Made by a program: the position numbers and the translations under genes. DNA of 11,369 nt, taken from contig CAYUIQ010000268.1 in the NCBI GenBank assembly GCA_964444795.1, forward strand, positions 1-11,369. The letters run 5' to 3'. This document shows positions 1 through 7,538 of the stretch, one piece after another. The notes under the pieces were generated by a model. The model made no database searches. It saw nothing but the letters and a program-made list of their open reading frames with translations, and was not told the origin of the DNA. The DNA comes from JABMRP01 sp964444795. GTDB taxonomy: Bacteria; Planctomycetota; Planctomycetia; Pirellulales; Thermoguttaceae. Within the stretch, counting starts at the first letter, position 1. Each line of letters starts with the position of its first letter.

Positions 1-1
1 C

Positions 2-20
2 GGGCTTTGAGACAAAGCCC
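2..20. repeat. Perfect 8-bp hairpin at left edge
   Basis: GGGCTTTG (2-9) and CAAAGCCC (13-20) form a perfect 8-bp stem with a 3-nt loop AGA. No T-run follows on the plus strand, and the minus-strand side lies outside the window. It could be the terminator stem of a gene to the left or a small intergenic repeat; the window cannot decide. Confidence 0.45.
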
Positions 21-418
21 AGTCTCCCCGCATCCAAGCCCAGGGGTAGCATCCCCTGAGTTCAGCGGCTCCCATCCGTCGATATGCCATGCGCCCCGCG
101 CACGCCGTCTCGTATTTTCCCCCATCACACCACCCTCTCCGCCAATCCCCCCCACTGCGCGCGTTCCAGACCGCACATTCCGACTACCCACACGGCCCAG
201 TCAGTCGTCCAGGGGGTTTGACTCACGTCGGGAGCCAGCGGGGCCGATGTTAAGATGTATCGGTCACGGAAGATGGGAGTTTGGCGCAAGGTAAGGCGCG
301 CCCCCCGGTCCCCGACCGGGGATCGAAGGGCAATAGTCGCCCCGACCGGTTCGCCGTGGATCACGGATGGCATTGTCAACGAGAGACATTCCCCGAGGGC
401 CCGAAATCCGTGACTGCC
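21..418. other. Non-coding leader upstream of the phosphatase
   Basis: I see no convincing gene here. The open frames on both strands are rich in Pro, Arg and Ser, have no recognisable domain and no Shine-Dalgarno. Two further hairpins are present: CCCCGGT/ACCGGGG at 303-309/315-321 (7 bp, 5-nt loop) and CCGTG/CACGG at 354-358/362-366 (3-nt loop). A TTGACT box occurs at 218-223 but has no well-spaced -10 partner, so I do not call a promoter. The stretch may hold the 5' untranslated region of the phosphatase gene. Confidence 0.4.
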
Positions 419-1984
419 ATGACTTCAAAACAACTGAAAATCTACGCGGAAAAATCCCCCGGCGCCAAGCAGCCTTCGATGGCCGACGTGCGCGACCTGC
501 CCGACTTCATCGAGGCGTTTGAAGAGGCCACCGGCTGGTCGCTCGGCTATCGGTCGGGGGAGCCCTCGCACCGGAGTTCCGATTGCCTTTGGTCCACCCC
601 GGTCAACCCGGGCGTTGGCACATCCGCCGGACACCTCACCCTCGAGGCGGGCACATCGGACACCCTGGGCCACGATTCGCCGATCGACAAGCACGCGGCG
701 CAACATCTGGCCTCCGCCACCGCGGGTATGCTGGGGCAGATGATGGACACCCGTCGTTCGCTTTGGCAGCGCGAGGCCGAACTGGCCGCCGGAGTCCCCC
801 TGGTTCCTCGCGGCAACCAAGAGAAACATTTGGCCGAGCAACTCGAGGCCGTGCTGCGCGGCGGAGCCACGGCCGTCGGCTGTCAGGCGGCGGCTCTGTA
901 CATGCTGGACGAGGCCACGACCGAGTTGAAACTGCGTTCGGCTTGGAGACTGCCGTCCGAGCGATACACGGCCCCGGCCAGACCCTTGCGAGACGCGCTG
1001 GCAGATCTGGAGGCGATGCTTGGACACGCGATCGTCCTGGAGGACACGCATTCGATGCAGCAGTGGAATCCGCCCGAGGACTTTGCTTCGGCCGTGTGCG
1101 TTCCGATTGCCTCGTCGACGACGGTCTTGGGCACGCTTTGGATGTTTTGCGACGAGCCACGCGATTTCGGCGATCAACAGACCAACATCATCGAGATCGT
1201 CGCCGGTCGGCTGGCCGCCGATCTGGAACGCGAGATGCTGTTGAACGAGAGCATCGACGGCGCTCGAATGAAACGTCAATTAGCCGCCGGTCAGCGCCTG
1301 CAGCGTGGACAACTTCCCGCCGTCGCACCGCTGCTGGACGATTGGGACATCGCCGGATGGACCGCTCAGGCGGGTCCGATGGGCGGCGATTTCTTCGATT
1401 GGTTTTCCCTCGGCGATGGGCTGCTGGCCGTGGCCGTCGGTGATGCCATGGATCAGGGGATCGAGGCTGCCATGGCCGCCAACACCATCAAGGCCTCGCT
1501 CCGTTCACACGGACAGCACTATCGCCGTGCCGGCCGGTTGCTCACCCAGGTCAATCGCACCGTCTGGACCGGATCGGCGGGCGACCAATACGCGACCATC
1601 TTCTGCGGCATCATCAACTCGGCCACCGGGTTGTTGCACTACGCATCGGCTGGACACCCGGGCGTCCTACTGCTCGGCGGCGACGGATGGAAGTCCGTGG
1701 CCCAACCATGCCCCCCACTGGGGGAGAGCCCGGAAACCGAGTACCGCCAACGGCGATGCCGCCTGAACCCCGGTCAGGCGATGGTTGTCTTCACCGATGG
1801 ATTCCGCGACGCCCGAGCCCCAGACGGGACACTGCTGGGCGAGGACGGATTGGCCGAAATCCTCAGCGATCACATGCACGAAAGTTCCGAACGGCTGGTC
1901 CAAATCGCTCGGGAGCGGCTCGAAGGCCACACCGCCAACACGAAACTCGACGACCGCACCATCCTGGTAATCCGGCGGCGATGA
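419..1984 (+). CDS. GAF domain + SpoIIE/PP2C-type serine phosphatase
   Basis: This 521-residue protein is predicted to be cytoplasmic, with no signal peptide or membrane segment. Residues about 135-272 read as a GAF sensor domain. Residues about 300-521 are a SpoIIE-type PPM phosphatase domain: GGDFFD (322-327) and VGDAMDQGIEAAM (340-352) supply the metal-binding Asp residues, YASAGHPG lies near 408-415, FTDG near 458-461, and the terminal DDRT is at 511-514. Such enzymes commonly dephosphorylate anti-anti-sigma (STAS) proteins in partner-switching pathways, but no STAS or anti-sigma kinase gene is in the window, so the substrate is unknown. Residues 25-75 (FIEAFEEATGWSLGYRSG onward) resemble the N-terminal region I associate with planctomycete members. 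The ATG at 419 is preferred over an in-frame TTG at 281, because the extra 46 residues look non-coding. Neither start has a clear Shine-Dalgarno. Confidence 0.88.
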   Translation: MTSKQLKIYAEKSPGAKQPSMADVRDLPDFIEAFEEATGWSLGYRSGEPSHRSSDCLWSTPVNPGVGTSAGHLTLEAGTSDTLGHDSPIDKHAAQHLASATAGMLGQMMDTRRSLWQREAELAAGVPLVPRGNQEKHLAEQLEAVLRGGATAVGCQAAALYMLDEATTELKLRSAWRLPSERYTAPARPLRDALADLEAMLGHAIVLEDTHSMQQWNPPEDFASAVCVPIASSTTVLGTLWMFCDEPRDFGDQQTNIIEIVAGRLAADLEREMLLNESIDGARMKRQLAAGQRLQRGQLPAVAPLLDDWDIAGWTAQAGPMGGDFFDWFSLGDGLLAVAVGDAMDQGIEAAMAANTIKASLRSHGQHYRRAGRLLTQVNRTVWTGSAGDQYATIFCGIINSATGLLHYASAGHPGVLLLGGDGWKSVAQPCPPLGESPETEYRQRRCRLNPGQAMVVFTDGFRDARAPDGTLLGEDGLAEILSDHMHESSERLVQIARERLEGHTANTKLDDRTILVIRRR

Positions 1985-2015
1985 TCCATCGCGGGCGATC
2001 CATCGCGGGTGATCC
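1983..2015 (+). repeat. 14-bp tandem repeat, two copies plus a partial third
   Basis: GATCCATCGCGGGC (1983-1996) is followed directly by GATCCATCGCGGGT (1997-2010) and then GATCC (2011-2015). The two full copies match at 13 of 14 positions. The array starts inside the phosphatase stop codon and ends just before the candidate tRNA promoter. It may be simple slippage duplication, or an operator or extra stop-region spacer; nothing in the sequence distinguishes these. Confidence 0.8.
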
Positions 2016-2043
2016 TTGACCCGTGGAACAAAACGGTTAAACT
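2016..2043 (+). promoter_or_regulatory. Candidate sigma70-type promoter for tRNA-Leu
   Basis: TTGACC (2016-2021) and TAAACT (2038-2043) are separated by 16 bp and match the sigma70 consensus at 5/6 and 4/6 positions. Transcription would start near 2050, about 15 nt before the tRNA 5' end, which suits a short 5' leader removed by RNase P. No terminator separates the phosphatase from the tRNA, so read-through from the left is also possible. Confidence 0.45.
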
Positions 2044-2064
2044 CAAGGTTACACGAGGCCAAAC

Positions 2065-2148
<84 letters not shown>

Positions 2149-2169
2149 CTACTCAACTGATTACGGCAT

Positions 2170-2203
2170 AAGGGCTTAGGGGAATTTTTCCTAAGCCCTT
2201 TTT
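2170..2203 (+). terminator. Rho-independent terminator of tRNA-Leu
   Basis: AAGGGCTTAGG (2170-2180) pairs with CCTAAGCCCTT (2190-2200) in a perfect 11-bp stem with a 9-nt loop. The trailing T-run spans 2199-2203. The stem starts 22 nt after the tRNA 3' end. On the minus strand the same stem is followed by only two T residues, so it would be a weak terminator for the convergent sulfatase B gene, whose stop codon is at 2238. Confidence 0.9.
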
Positions 2204-2220
2204 ATTGCGTTGCCCCCCCT

Positions 2221-2235
2221 GTCGGATAATCCGAC
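2221..2235 (-). repeat. Small hairpin just after the sulfatase B stop codon
   Basis: GTCGG-ATAAT-CCGAC forms a 5-bp stem (7 bp if drawn with a 1-nt centre). It begins 2 nt downstream of the minus-strand TAA of sulfatase B (2240-2238). On the minus strand a G-run follows rather than T residues, so it is at most an RNA 3'-end stabilising element. Confidence 0.35.
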
Positions 2236-2237
2236 GG

Positions 2238-3584
2238 TTAGTTGGGGTCTCCTGTACGGTACCAATGCTGAAATGCGTCGGCCAATTGTGCGGCGACCTC
2301 GGGATGTTGCGAGGCGAGATTGCGGCGTTCACCGATGTCGCCGGTCAGGTGGTAAAGCTGCCAGGCTTGGTCCGCACGGGTGCGGACGATTTTCCAGTCG
2401 CCCATCCGCAACGCCGCGTGCCGTCCGTAGGTGAAGTAGAGCGATCGGTGCGGCGATTCTGCTTCGTGTGTCAGCACGGGCAGCGGATCCCGTCCGTCGA
2501 GGATTCTTGCCGGGGGAAGCTCGGCTCCGGCCAACTTGGCAAACGCCACGAACAGATCGGGCGACCAGAGCGGCTCGACGATCGGGCGTCCCGGGCGGAT
2601 CCGGCCGGGCCAGCGGGCCAGCGCGGCCACTCGAATCCCGCCTTCGAAGCACGTGACTCCGCCGTCGCGCAGCGGCGCGTTGCTGGCCACCTCGAGCCCA
2701 CGGCCCCGCAGCATGAACGCCCCGTTGTCGGAATAGAAGAAGACGAATGTCTCGTCGCGCGACCCTGTCACTTCGAGTGTCTGGAGCACTCGGCCCACCG
2801 CCTGGTCTATCGCGGTGATCACCGCGGCGTATCGTTCTTTCGCATCGGTGGTCCGCGGGTCGTAGCCATACGCGGCAAACGCTCGATCCGGCGCCTGCCA
2901 AATGCACGGCCGGCCGGGGGCCTTGTTCTTCGGGTTGGGGAAGTGCGGAGTGTTCAGGGGTAGGTACACGAACCATCGCCGGTCGGCCTGGGCGCGGATG
3001 AACTCGATGGCCGCGTCGGCGAAGAGGTCGGGGGCGTAGCCCGACACGTGCGCCTCTTGCGTGCCGCGATACAGGTCGTGCTTGCCGTTGTAGACGTGCG
3101 TGTAGTAGTCGATATTGCCTGAGGCGTGGCCGAAGAACGTGTCGAACCCGCGCTCGGTGGGCCGCGATCCGGGAGCGAAGCCGATGTTCCACTTGCCGAA
3201 GCAACCGGTGGCGTAGCCGGCCTCCTTGAGGATTTTGGCGATAAGCGTCTCGGCGCGGTTTAAGCCCGGCCCGTAGTTTCCCTCGATGCCCGGCAACTGC
3301 CGCGTCAACCCGTGCCGCCGCGGCGTGCGACCGGTCAGCAGGCAGGCCCGCGATACGCTGCACGTGGGCGAAGGCGTGTAGAAATCGGTTAACCTTGCCC
3401 CCTCCCGGGCCAGGCGATCCAGATTCGGGGCGCGGATGGGCGAATCAGCGTTGAAACACGGTAAATCGCCATCGCCGAGATTGTCGGCGGTGATCAACAG
3501 GATATTAGGGCGTGCATCGACGGACACGCCGGTCGACGCAGCCGTGGCCATCAGCAACACCAGAGACAAACAACCGTATCGCAT
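2238..3584 (-). CDS. Secreted S1-family sulfatase B with non-canonical active site
   Basis: A 448-residue alkaline-phosphatase-superfamily sulfatase with an N-terminal signal peptide (MRYGCLSLVLLMATAASTG). The catalytic cysteine to be converted to formylglycine is C75 in TCSVSRACLLTGR, with R79. Other landmarks are D34-N35 in TADNLGDGDL, K131 in GKWNIG, H214 in NTPHFPN and D286-N287 in YSDNGAF. Compared with canonical sulfatases it has DN instead of DD, V instead of P in CxPxR, N133 instead of His in GKWHLG, and no Lys where most have LRGGKGTTYEGG. The C-terminal region holds GDWKIVR and ELY-like LYHLTGD, usual for the family. The ATG at 3584 is preferred over one at 3641 because it puts the signal peptide at the N-terminus; AGGGG lies 6 nt upstream. 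It is the last gene of the minus-strand cluster. The substrate is unknown, possibly a sulfated glycan; the GALNS-like label is a guess. Confidence 0.88.
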   Translation of the reverse strand: MRYGCLSLVLLMATAASTGVSVDARPNILLITADNLGDGDLPCFNADSPIRAPNLDRLAREGARLTDFYTPSPTCSVSRACLLTGRTPRRHGLTRQLPGIEGNYGPGLNRAETLIAKILKEAGYATGCFGKWNIGFAPGSRPTERGFDTFFGHASGNIDYYTHVYNGKHDLYRGTQEAHVSGYAPDLFADAAIEFIRAQADRRWFVYLPLNTPHFPNPKNKAPGRPCIWQAPDRAFAAYGYDPRTTDAKERYAAVITAIDQAVGRVLQTLEVTGSRDETFVFFYSDNGAFMLRGRGLEVASNAPLRDGGVTCFEGGIRVAALARWPGRIRPGRPIVEPLWSPDLFVAFAKLAGAELPPARILDGRDPLPVLTHEAESPHRSLYFTYGRHAALRMGDWKIVRTRADQAWQLYHLTGDIGERRNLASQHPEVAAQLADAFQHWYRTGDPN

Positions 3585-3647
3585 GTGGGGCCCCTGTGAC
3601 TTCCGGTGGCTGCCTTTGACGGGGGAAACGATTTCGCGCACCCCGGC

Positions 3648-6164
3648 TTATTCCGGCCGGCGCTGCACCTCGCGGCGACGGACCTTTTCCATGTATTCGC
3701 CCACGGCATAGAACGTCGAAGCCCTTGTGCCGTTTGGGCCGTGTGGCGGTGTCAGACATTTCCCGGTCGCGGCGTCGAACACTGCCTGGGGATAGGCGTT
3801 CCCGCCGCAGAAGGTCAATCGAGCGCCCTCCAGTCGGAGTCTCCCCTGAAGGCTGATCCCGTTCTTGCACTCCGCAAGCGTGCCGGAGGTGTTGTTATGC
3901 CACCGGATCTTACCCGTGACGGCGTCCAAGGCGTAAACGTGCGTACCGTCGTAGTGGGCAATTCCCGCGGCTGCGTAGACGACACCGTCCTGGGCGACCA
4001 CTCCGCCGGCCACCGGCCAGGTCGACATGAGCCGCCCGTACACGGGGATGACGCGCTGGGCCGGCGCGGCGCGGAATCGCCAAAGCCGCCTGCCCGTTGC
4101 GGCTTCGAAAGCGTACACCCAACCGTCGCCGGACCCCACGTAGACGCGGCCCTGCCAGACGGTCGGCGGAAAGTTGATGCCGCCGCTGGTGTAGGCTCTC
4201 CAAACCAGGCTCTCATCGTCGGCGTTGGTTGCCTTGACAACACCGTCGGATCCGGCCGTGAAAACCAATCTGCCGCACGCCGTCGACCTGCCGCTCTCGA
4301 CCGGTTGGCCTTTCAGAGCAGCCACTTGATGCGGATCGCCCGGTCCGACTTGAAGTTGTTCGCTCTCATCGACTTTCTTGCCGAAGTCGAACTCCCCCGC
4401 CGGCGACAGGGCGATGTTCCCGTAGAGAGAGAGGTGACAGCCGCAGATCCACGGCCCCCAATAGAGCATTCCATCGGAGACGATCACGCCGTCGTGGCAC
4501 GGCGGGCGCATGGGCGCGATATGCTCGACGGCGCCTGAGTCCGGCGCATAGCGGATGGTTCCGCCGGACGCCCGGTAGAAGATACTGTCCAGGCTGCCGG
4601 TGGCCCTGGTGCAAGCCCTGCGCCCCGTCCACTGCCCGAGAACCTCGCCCGTATCGTAGTCGCGTTTGAAGCTGGCGCTGCCTTGACTGCCCACGGCGTA
4701 CAAAGCGTCGTCGCGAAGCACGAGTTGGAAATTGCCGTTCTCCTGGAACCACGCCAACCGGCCGCTCTCACAGGAGACGGCGACCAGGTTTCGCCGTTGC
4801 GGGCCGGAAAAGAAGAGATATTTGCCGTTGGACTTGAGGTATACCGACGAAGAAAATCCCCAGCGGGGATTCTGGGCTCGCTCGTGAGGCGCGATAGCCT
4901 CCAACAGCCGGCCGTCCGACGTTTTCCATACGATCTCTCCGTCGGCAGCGCTGCGGCAGGCTAGGAATTTCCCCGGGCAGTAATAGTAGATTCTGCCGTC
5001 TCTCATACACATGCCGCGACTGTCCACCAATTCCTCCTCACGGTGATGCCAAAGCAGTCGCCCGGTCCGCGGATCCATGGCGACGAGATCGCGGCCGATC
5101 CCGTAGGCTTTCGCACCTGCCTGGTAGTCGTAGCCTTTCCACATTCCCCAGGGCCAGTGGCCGAAACCGGGGGTGGTGGCTCGCTGGACCTCGGCCTTCA
5201 CTTCTTCACCGCCCAACAGCGCGTACAAGACTCCGCCCTCGGTGGCCATCCACTTCCACACTTTTCCCTCGGCGACGCCGTCCGGGGGGACAATCTCGGC
5301 GGTCACCTCGCCGGTTGCCGCGTCGATCCGCTTGCACGACTCGTCGTCGGCAAGAAAGAGAGCATCCGGCGTGGCGATCATCGTGTTGCGGTGAATCATG
5401 AATCCCTGCTTCAGGGGTCTGGTCCACAAGATGGCGCCGTTGTAGCCGTTGATGCAATAGAGCTTGTTCAGCACCTCGTTCTGCGCGGTTTTGAAAGCGA
5501 TATGGCCAAAAGCCTTGTAGATCTTGCCCCTGGAGGCGACGGTCACCTCCGAGATGCAACCGAACAGCGGATCGCCCAGGAACTGAGTCAGATACGGATG
5601 TCGTATGACCTGGTCCTTGGATTGGGGGTTGTTGTCCGGACCGTGATAGGGATGGCTCCACGCGTCCACACCGTCGGGAAACGGCTTCGCGAGCGGTTGC
5701 CAATCGGCGCTGTCGGAGACGGCCTTCCCCGCCGGGTGCAGCACACGCAAAACCTCTTCGCGTTTCACGCCGTTTTCGCCGAGCGCCGAAGAGGAGACCC
5801 ACACCGCCCCGGCTAAGTTGTCGGCCAGGTGGACTGCGCCGTAATTGCCCTCGTACACGAATAGGCGAATTCCCAGCAACCCGGCCTCCTCCGCGGCTTG
5901 TTGCACGGCCGCCACCACGGCCGCGTCGGGCGATTGAAAGTAGACGAGCGTCTCACTCCCTTGGGCCAACTCGGTTGGGAATTCCGGCTCTTGTTGTTGG
6001 CTCAGCCCCAGCACGGCGCAGACTCCGTGACGGATGTCCATCTTCGCCAAGGCGTCCTTCGCCTCCGGGCCGATCTCGGCGGAGTCGGCTGCGGCAACGA
6101 GCGCAGTCAACCAGATGCACACGCCCAACGAAAATCCACTTATTCGCAGTCTTCGGTCAAGCAT
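3648..6164 (-). CDS. Secreted PQQ-type beta-propeller protein with methyltransferase-like N-terminus
   Basis: An 838-residue protein. A signal peptide (MLDRRLRISGFSLGVCIWL, cleavage near residue 26) is followed by a region (about 35-150) patterned like a class I SAM methyltransferase: VCAVLGL, a YFQSPDAAVV strand, ADNLAGAVWVSS and EEVLRVLHPAGKAV. The glycine-rich SAM loop is missing. After the linker DAWSHPYHGPDNNPQSKD (167-184) come repeated propeller blades with the PQQ_2/BamB-like ending xxTGxxxW: YNGAILW, PRTGRLLWHH, ADGEIVWKT, CESGRLAW, DTGEVLGQW, DDESLVWR, AATGRRLWRF and AVTGKIRW. No CxxCH haem motif or quinoprotein dehydrogenase active site is evident, so the propeller is more likely a binding or scaffold module than an alcohol dehydrogenase. 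The start has a strong Shine-Dalgarno. The gene overlaps the end of sulfatase A by 25 bp, so translation is probably coupled. Confidence 0.88.
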   Translation of the reverse strand: MLDRRLRISGFSLGVCIWLTALVAAADSAEIGPEAKDALAKMDIRHGVCAVLGLSQQQEPEFPTELAQGSETLVYFQSPDAAVVAAVQQAAEEAGLLGIRLFVYEGNYGAVHLADNLAGAVWVSSSALGENGVKREEVLRVLHPAGKAVSDSADWQPLAKPFPDGVDAWSHPYHGPDNNPQSKDQVIRHPYLTQFLGDPLFGCISEVTVASRGKIYKAFGHIAFKTAQNEVLNKLYCINGYNGAILWTRPLKQGFMIHRNTMIATPDALFLADDESCKRIDAATGEVTAEIVPPDGVAEGKVWKWMATEGGVLYALLGGEEVKAEVQRATTPGFGHWPWGMWKGYDYQAGAKAYGIGRDLVAMDPRTGRLLWHHREEELVDSRGMCMRDGRIYYYCPGKFLACRSAADGEIVWKTSDGRLLEAIAPHERAQNPRWGFSSSVYLKSNGKYLFFSGPQRRNLVAVSCESGRLAWFQENGNFQLVLRDDALYAVGSQGSASFKRDYDTGEVLGQWTGRRACTRATGSLDSIFYRASGGTIRYAPDSGAVEHIAPMRPPCHDGVIVSDGMLYWGPWICGCHLSLYGNIALSPAGEFDFGKKVDESEQLQVGPGDPHQVAALKGQPVESGRSTACGRLVFTAGSDGVVKATNADDESLVWRAYTSGGINFPPTVWQGRVYVGSGDGWVYAFEAATGRRLWRFRAAPAQRVIPVYGRLMSTWPVAGGVVAQDGVVYAAAGIAHYDGTHVYALDAVTGKIRWHNNTSGTLAECKNGISLQGRLRLEGARLTFCGGNAYPQAVFDAATGKCLTPPHGPNGTRASTFYAVGEYMEKVRRREVQRRPE

Positions 6165-7492
6165 TGCTCGTCTCCTTCTAGTAATCGGTCTCGGTTTAGT
6201 GAGCCGCCCGGCGGGCGTTTGAGGGCTTCGACATCCGACTCAAGCTGCTTCATACGGGCGGCAAGCCGTCGAACAATCTCTGGCTGCTGCCCGGCGAGAT
6301 TCCTCGACTCCTCGACATCCGCCTCCAGGTCGTACAACTCGATCTGACCGTTCTGCTCCAGCAGCTTCCAGCGCCCTTGCCGAACACCCGCCAGCACGCC
6401 GTGACGAACGAAGTAGAAGAACTCGTTGCGAGGAGGCTTTGCGTCCGGCTCGCCGGATAGCAGCGGCCAGATGTCTTTGCCGTCGCGGACTTGCTCTTTT
6501 GAACTCGTGGCCCCCGCACGTTTGGCCAGCGTCGGATAGATGTCCATGACCGTCGTAACCGCGTCAATGGTGCGGCCGGCAGGGATGTGGCCGGGTGCGT
6601 AGGCGACCAACGGGACGCGAACCCCGCCTTCGTAGGGTTGATGCTTGAATCCACGCAAGGGAGCTGCCGAACCATGACCCCTCTTGGGGCCGTTGTCCGA
6701 AATGAAAATCACAACGGTGTCAGAGAGACCGTGTTTCCGTAAGGCAGCGAGTAGCCGCCCGGTGCTCCAGTCGATGCACTCGACGACGTCCCCGTACAAA
6801 CCGCCCTTACTCTTGCCGGCAAAACGCTGGGAGACCGCCAAGGGTTCGTGCGGCATGGTATGCGAGAGGAACAAGAAGAAGGGGCGATTCTCGTTCTCGG
6901 CGATGAAACGGACGGCGACGTCCGTCAGCCGTTCAGTCAGATCCGCGTTCTTGGGAAAGGGAATTGGTTCTTCGTTGTCTAAGAACAAGTCGGACGTATC
7001 GCCAACCGCTTTGCCCACGGCCGGGCGGTTGAACATGTGCCCAAGCGGAGTCCCCCAGAAAACATCGAACCCGTGACGAGTCGGATAATGACATGGACGA
7101 TGTCCCAAATGCCATTTGCCAATGCAAGCCGTGCGATAGCCCTGCCGCTGGAGGACTTCCGGCAGCGTGACTTCGGCTGGACTCAGGCCGATCTCGTCAT
7201 ACACGTGTAACGGGGTCGGCAAGCCGACGCGCGTGGCATAACAACCCGTCAGCAACGCGGCACGCGTGGGTGTGCAGATCGGTGCGGCCGCGTAGAAGTT
7301 TGTCAGCCGCGCGCCGCCCCGCGCCATGCGGTCGATGTTTGGCGTCTTGATCATCTTTGACCCGAAGCAGCCGAGATCGGCATAGCCCAGATCGTCGGCG
7401 AGGATGAGCACGAAATTCGGCTTGTCCCGTGCCCACGCTACTCCAGGTGAGGACGGGCAGGCAACCAGAACCAGTACAAAGGCGTAGCGCAT
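6140..7492 (-). CDS. Secreted S1-family sulfatase A with canonical active site
   Basis: A 450-residue secreted sulfatase with signal peptide MRYAFVLVLVACPSSPGVAWA. It has the full set of usual S1 residues: metal ligands D33-D34 in LADDLGYADLGCFG, formylglycine cysteine C73 in ICTPTRAALLTG with R77, K126 and H128 in GKWHLGH, H215 in SHTMPHEPL, D266-N267 in ISDNGPK, and K283 in LRGFKHQPYEGG. It should hydrolyse sulfate esters after formylglycine maturation; the maturase is not in the window. The ATG at 7492 is chosen because it starts directly at the signal peptide. An in-frame GTG at 7555 would add 21 charged residues and overlap the DUF1080 gene by 17 bp. The chosen start has only a weak purine stretch upstream, so coupling to the preceding gene (46-bp gap) is likely. 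Its 3' end overlaps the propeller gene. Confidence 0.92.
   Translation of the reverse strand: MRYAFVLVLVACPSSPGVAWARDKPNFVLILADDLGYADLGCFGSKMIKTPNIDRMARGGARLTNFYAAAPICTPTRAALLTGCYATRVGLPTPLHVYDEIGLSPAEVTLPEVLQRQGYRTACIGKWHLGHRPCHYPTRHGFDVFWGTPLGHMFNRPAVGKAVGDTSDLFLDNEEPIPFPKNADLTERLTDVAVRFIAENENRPFFLFLSHTMPHEPLAVSQRFAGKSKGGLYGDVVECIDWSTGRLLAALRKHGLSDTVVIFISDNGPKRGHGSAAPLRGFKHQPYEGGVRVPLVAYAPGHIPAGRTIDAVTTVMDIYPTLAKRAGATSSKEQVRDGKDIWPLLSGEPDAKPPRNEFFYFVRHGVLAGVRQGRWKLLEQNGQIELYDLEADVEESRNLAGQQPEIVRRLAARMKQLESDVEALKRPPGGSLNRDRLLEGDEQCLTEDCE
6171..6177 (-). promoter_or_regulatory. Shine-Dalgarno of the propeller gene
   Basis: AAGGAGA on the minus strand lies 6 nt before the ATG at 6164-6162 and fixes the start. 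It sits inside the 3' coding end of sulfatase A, consistent with translational coupling between the two genes. Confidence 0.8.
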
Positions 7493-7538
7493 CGTCGTGG
7501 GTCCCACTTTTTCACTTGTGACTTGAAGCAAGTAGAGG

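Noticed and set aside
218..256. TTGACT (218-223) with TAAGAT (251-256) as a promoter for the phosphatase
   Set aside because: The spacing of 27 bp is too long for a sigma70 promoter, and no better -10 lies at 16-18 bp.
7..294. 95-codon plus-strand frame at the left edge
   Set aside because: Pro/Ser/Arg-rich, no Shine-Dalgarno, no domain; treated as non-coding leader.
425..1279. Long minus-strand open frame (284 codons) inside the phosphatase
   Set aside because: It is a GC-driven shadow of the well-supported phosphatase gene, with Arg/Gly/Gln-rich low-complexity sequence and no domain or ribosome site.
583..1443. Plus-strand open frame of 286 codons in another frame of the phosphatase
   Set aside because: Extremely Arg-rich, no recognisable motif, fully overlapped by the real reading frame.
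2205..2963. Plus-strand frame of 252 codons over the end of sulfatase B
   Set aside because: It lies antisense to the conserved sulfatase frame and shows no domain; it would also begin inside the tRNA terminator region.
3606..4538. Plus-strand frame of 310 codons antisense to the propeller gene
   Set aside because: Shadow of the propeller frame, which has clear repeated blades; no ribosome site and no family match.
3648..6164. Propeller protein as a PQQ-dependent alcohol dehydrogenase
   Set aside because: No CxxCH haem motif or typical quinoprotein dehydrogenase active-site signature was seen; only the generic TGxxxW blade endings are present.
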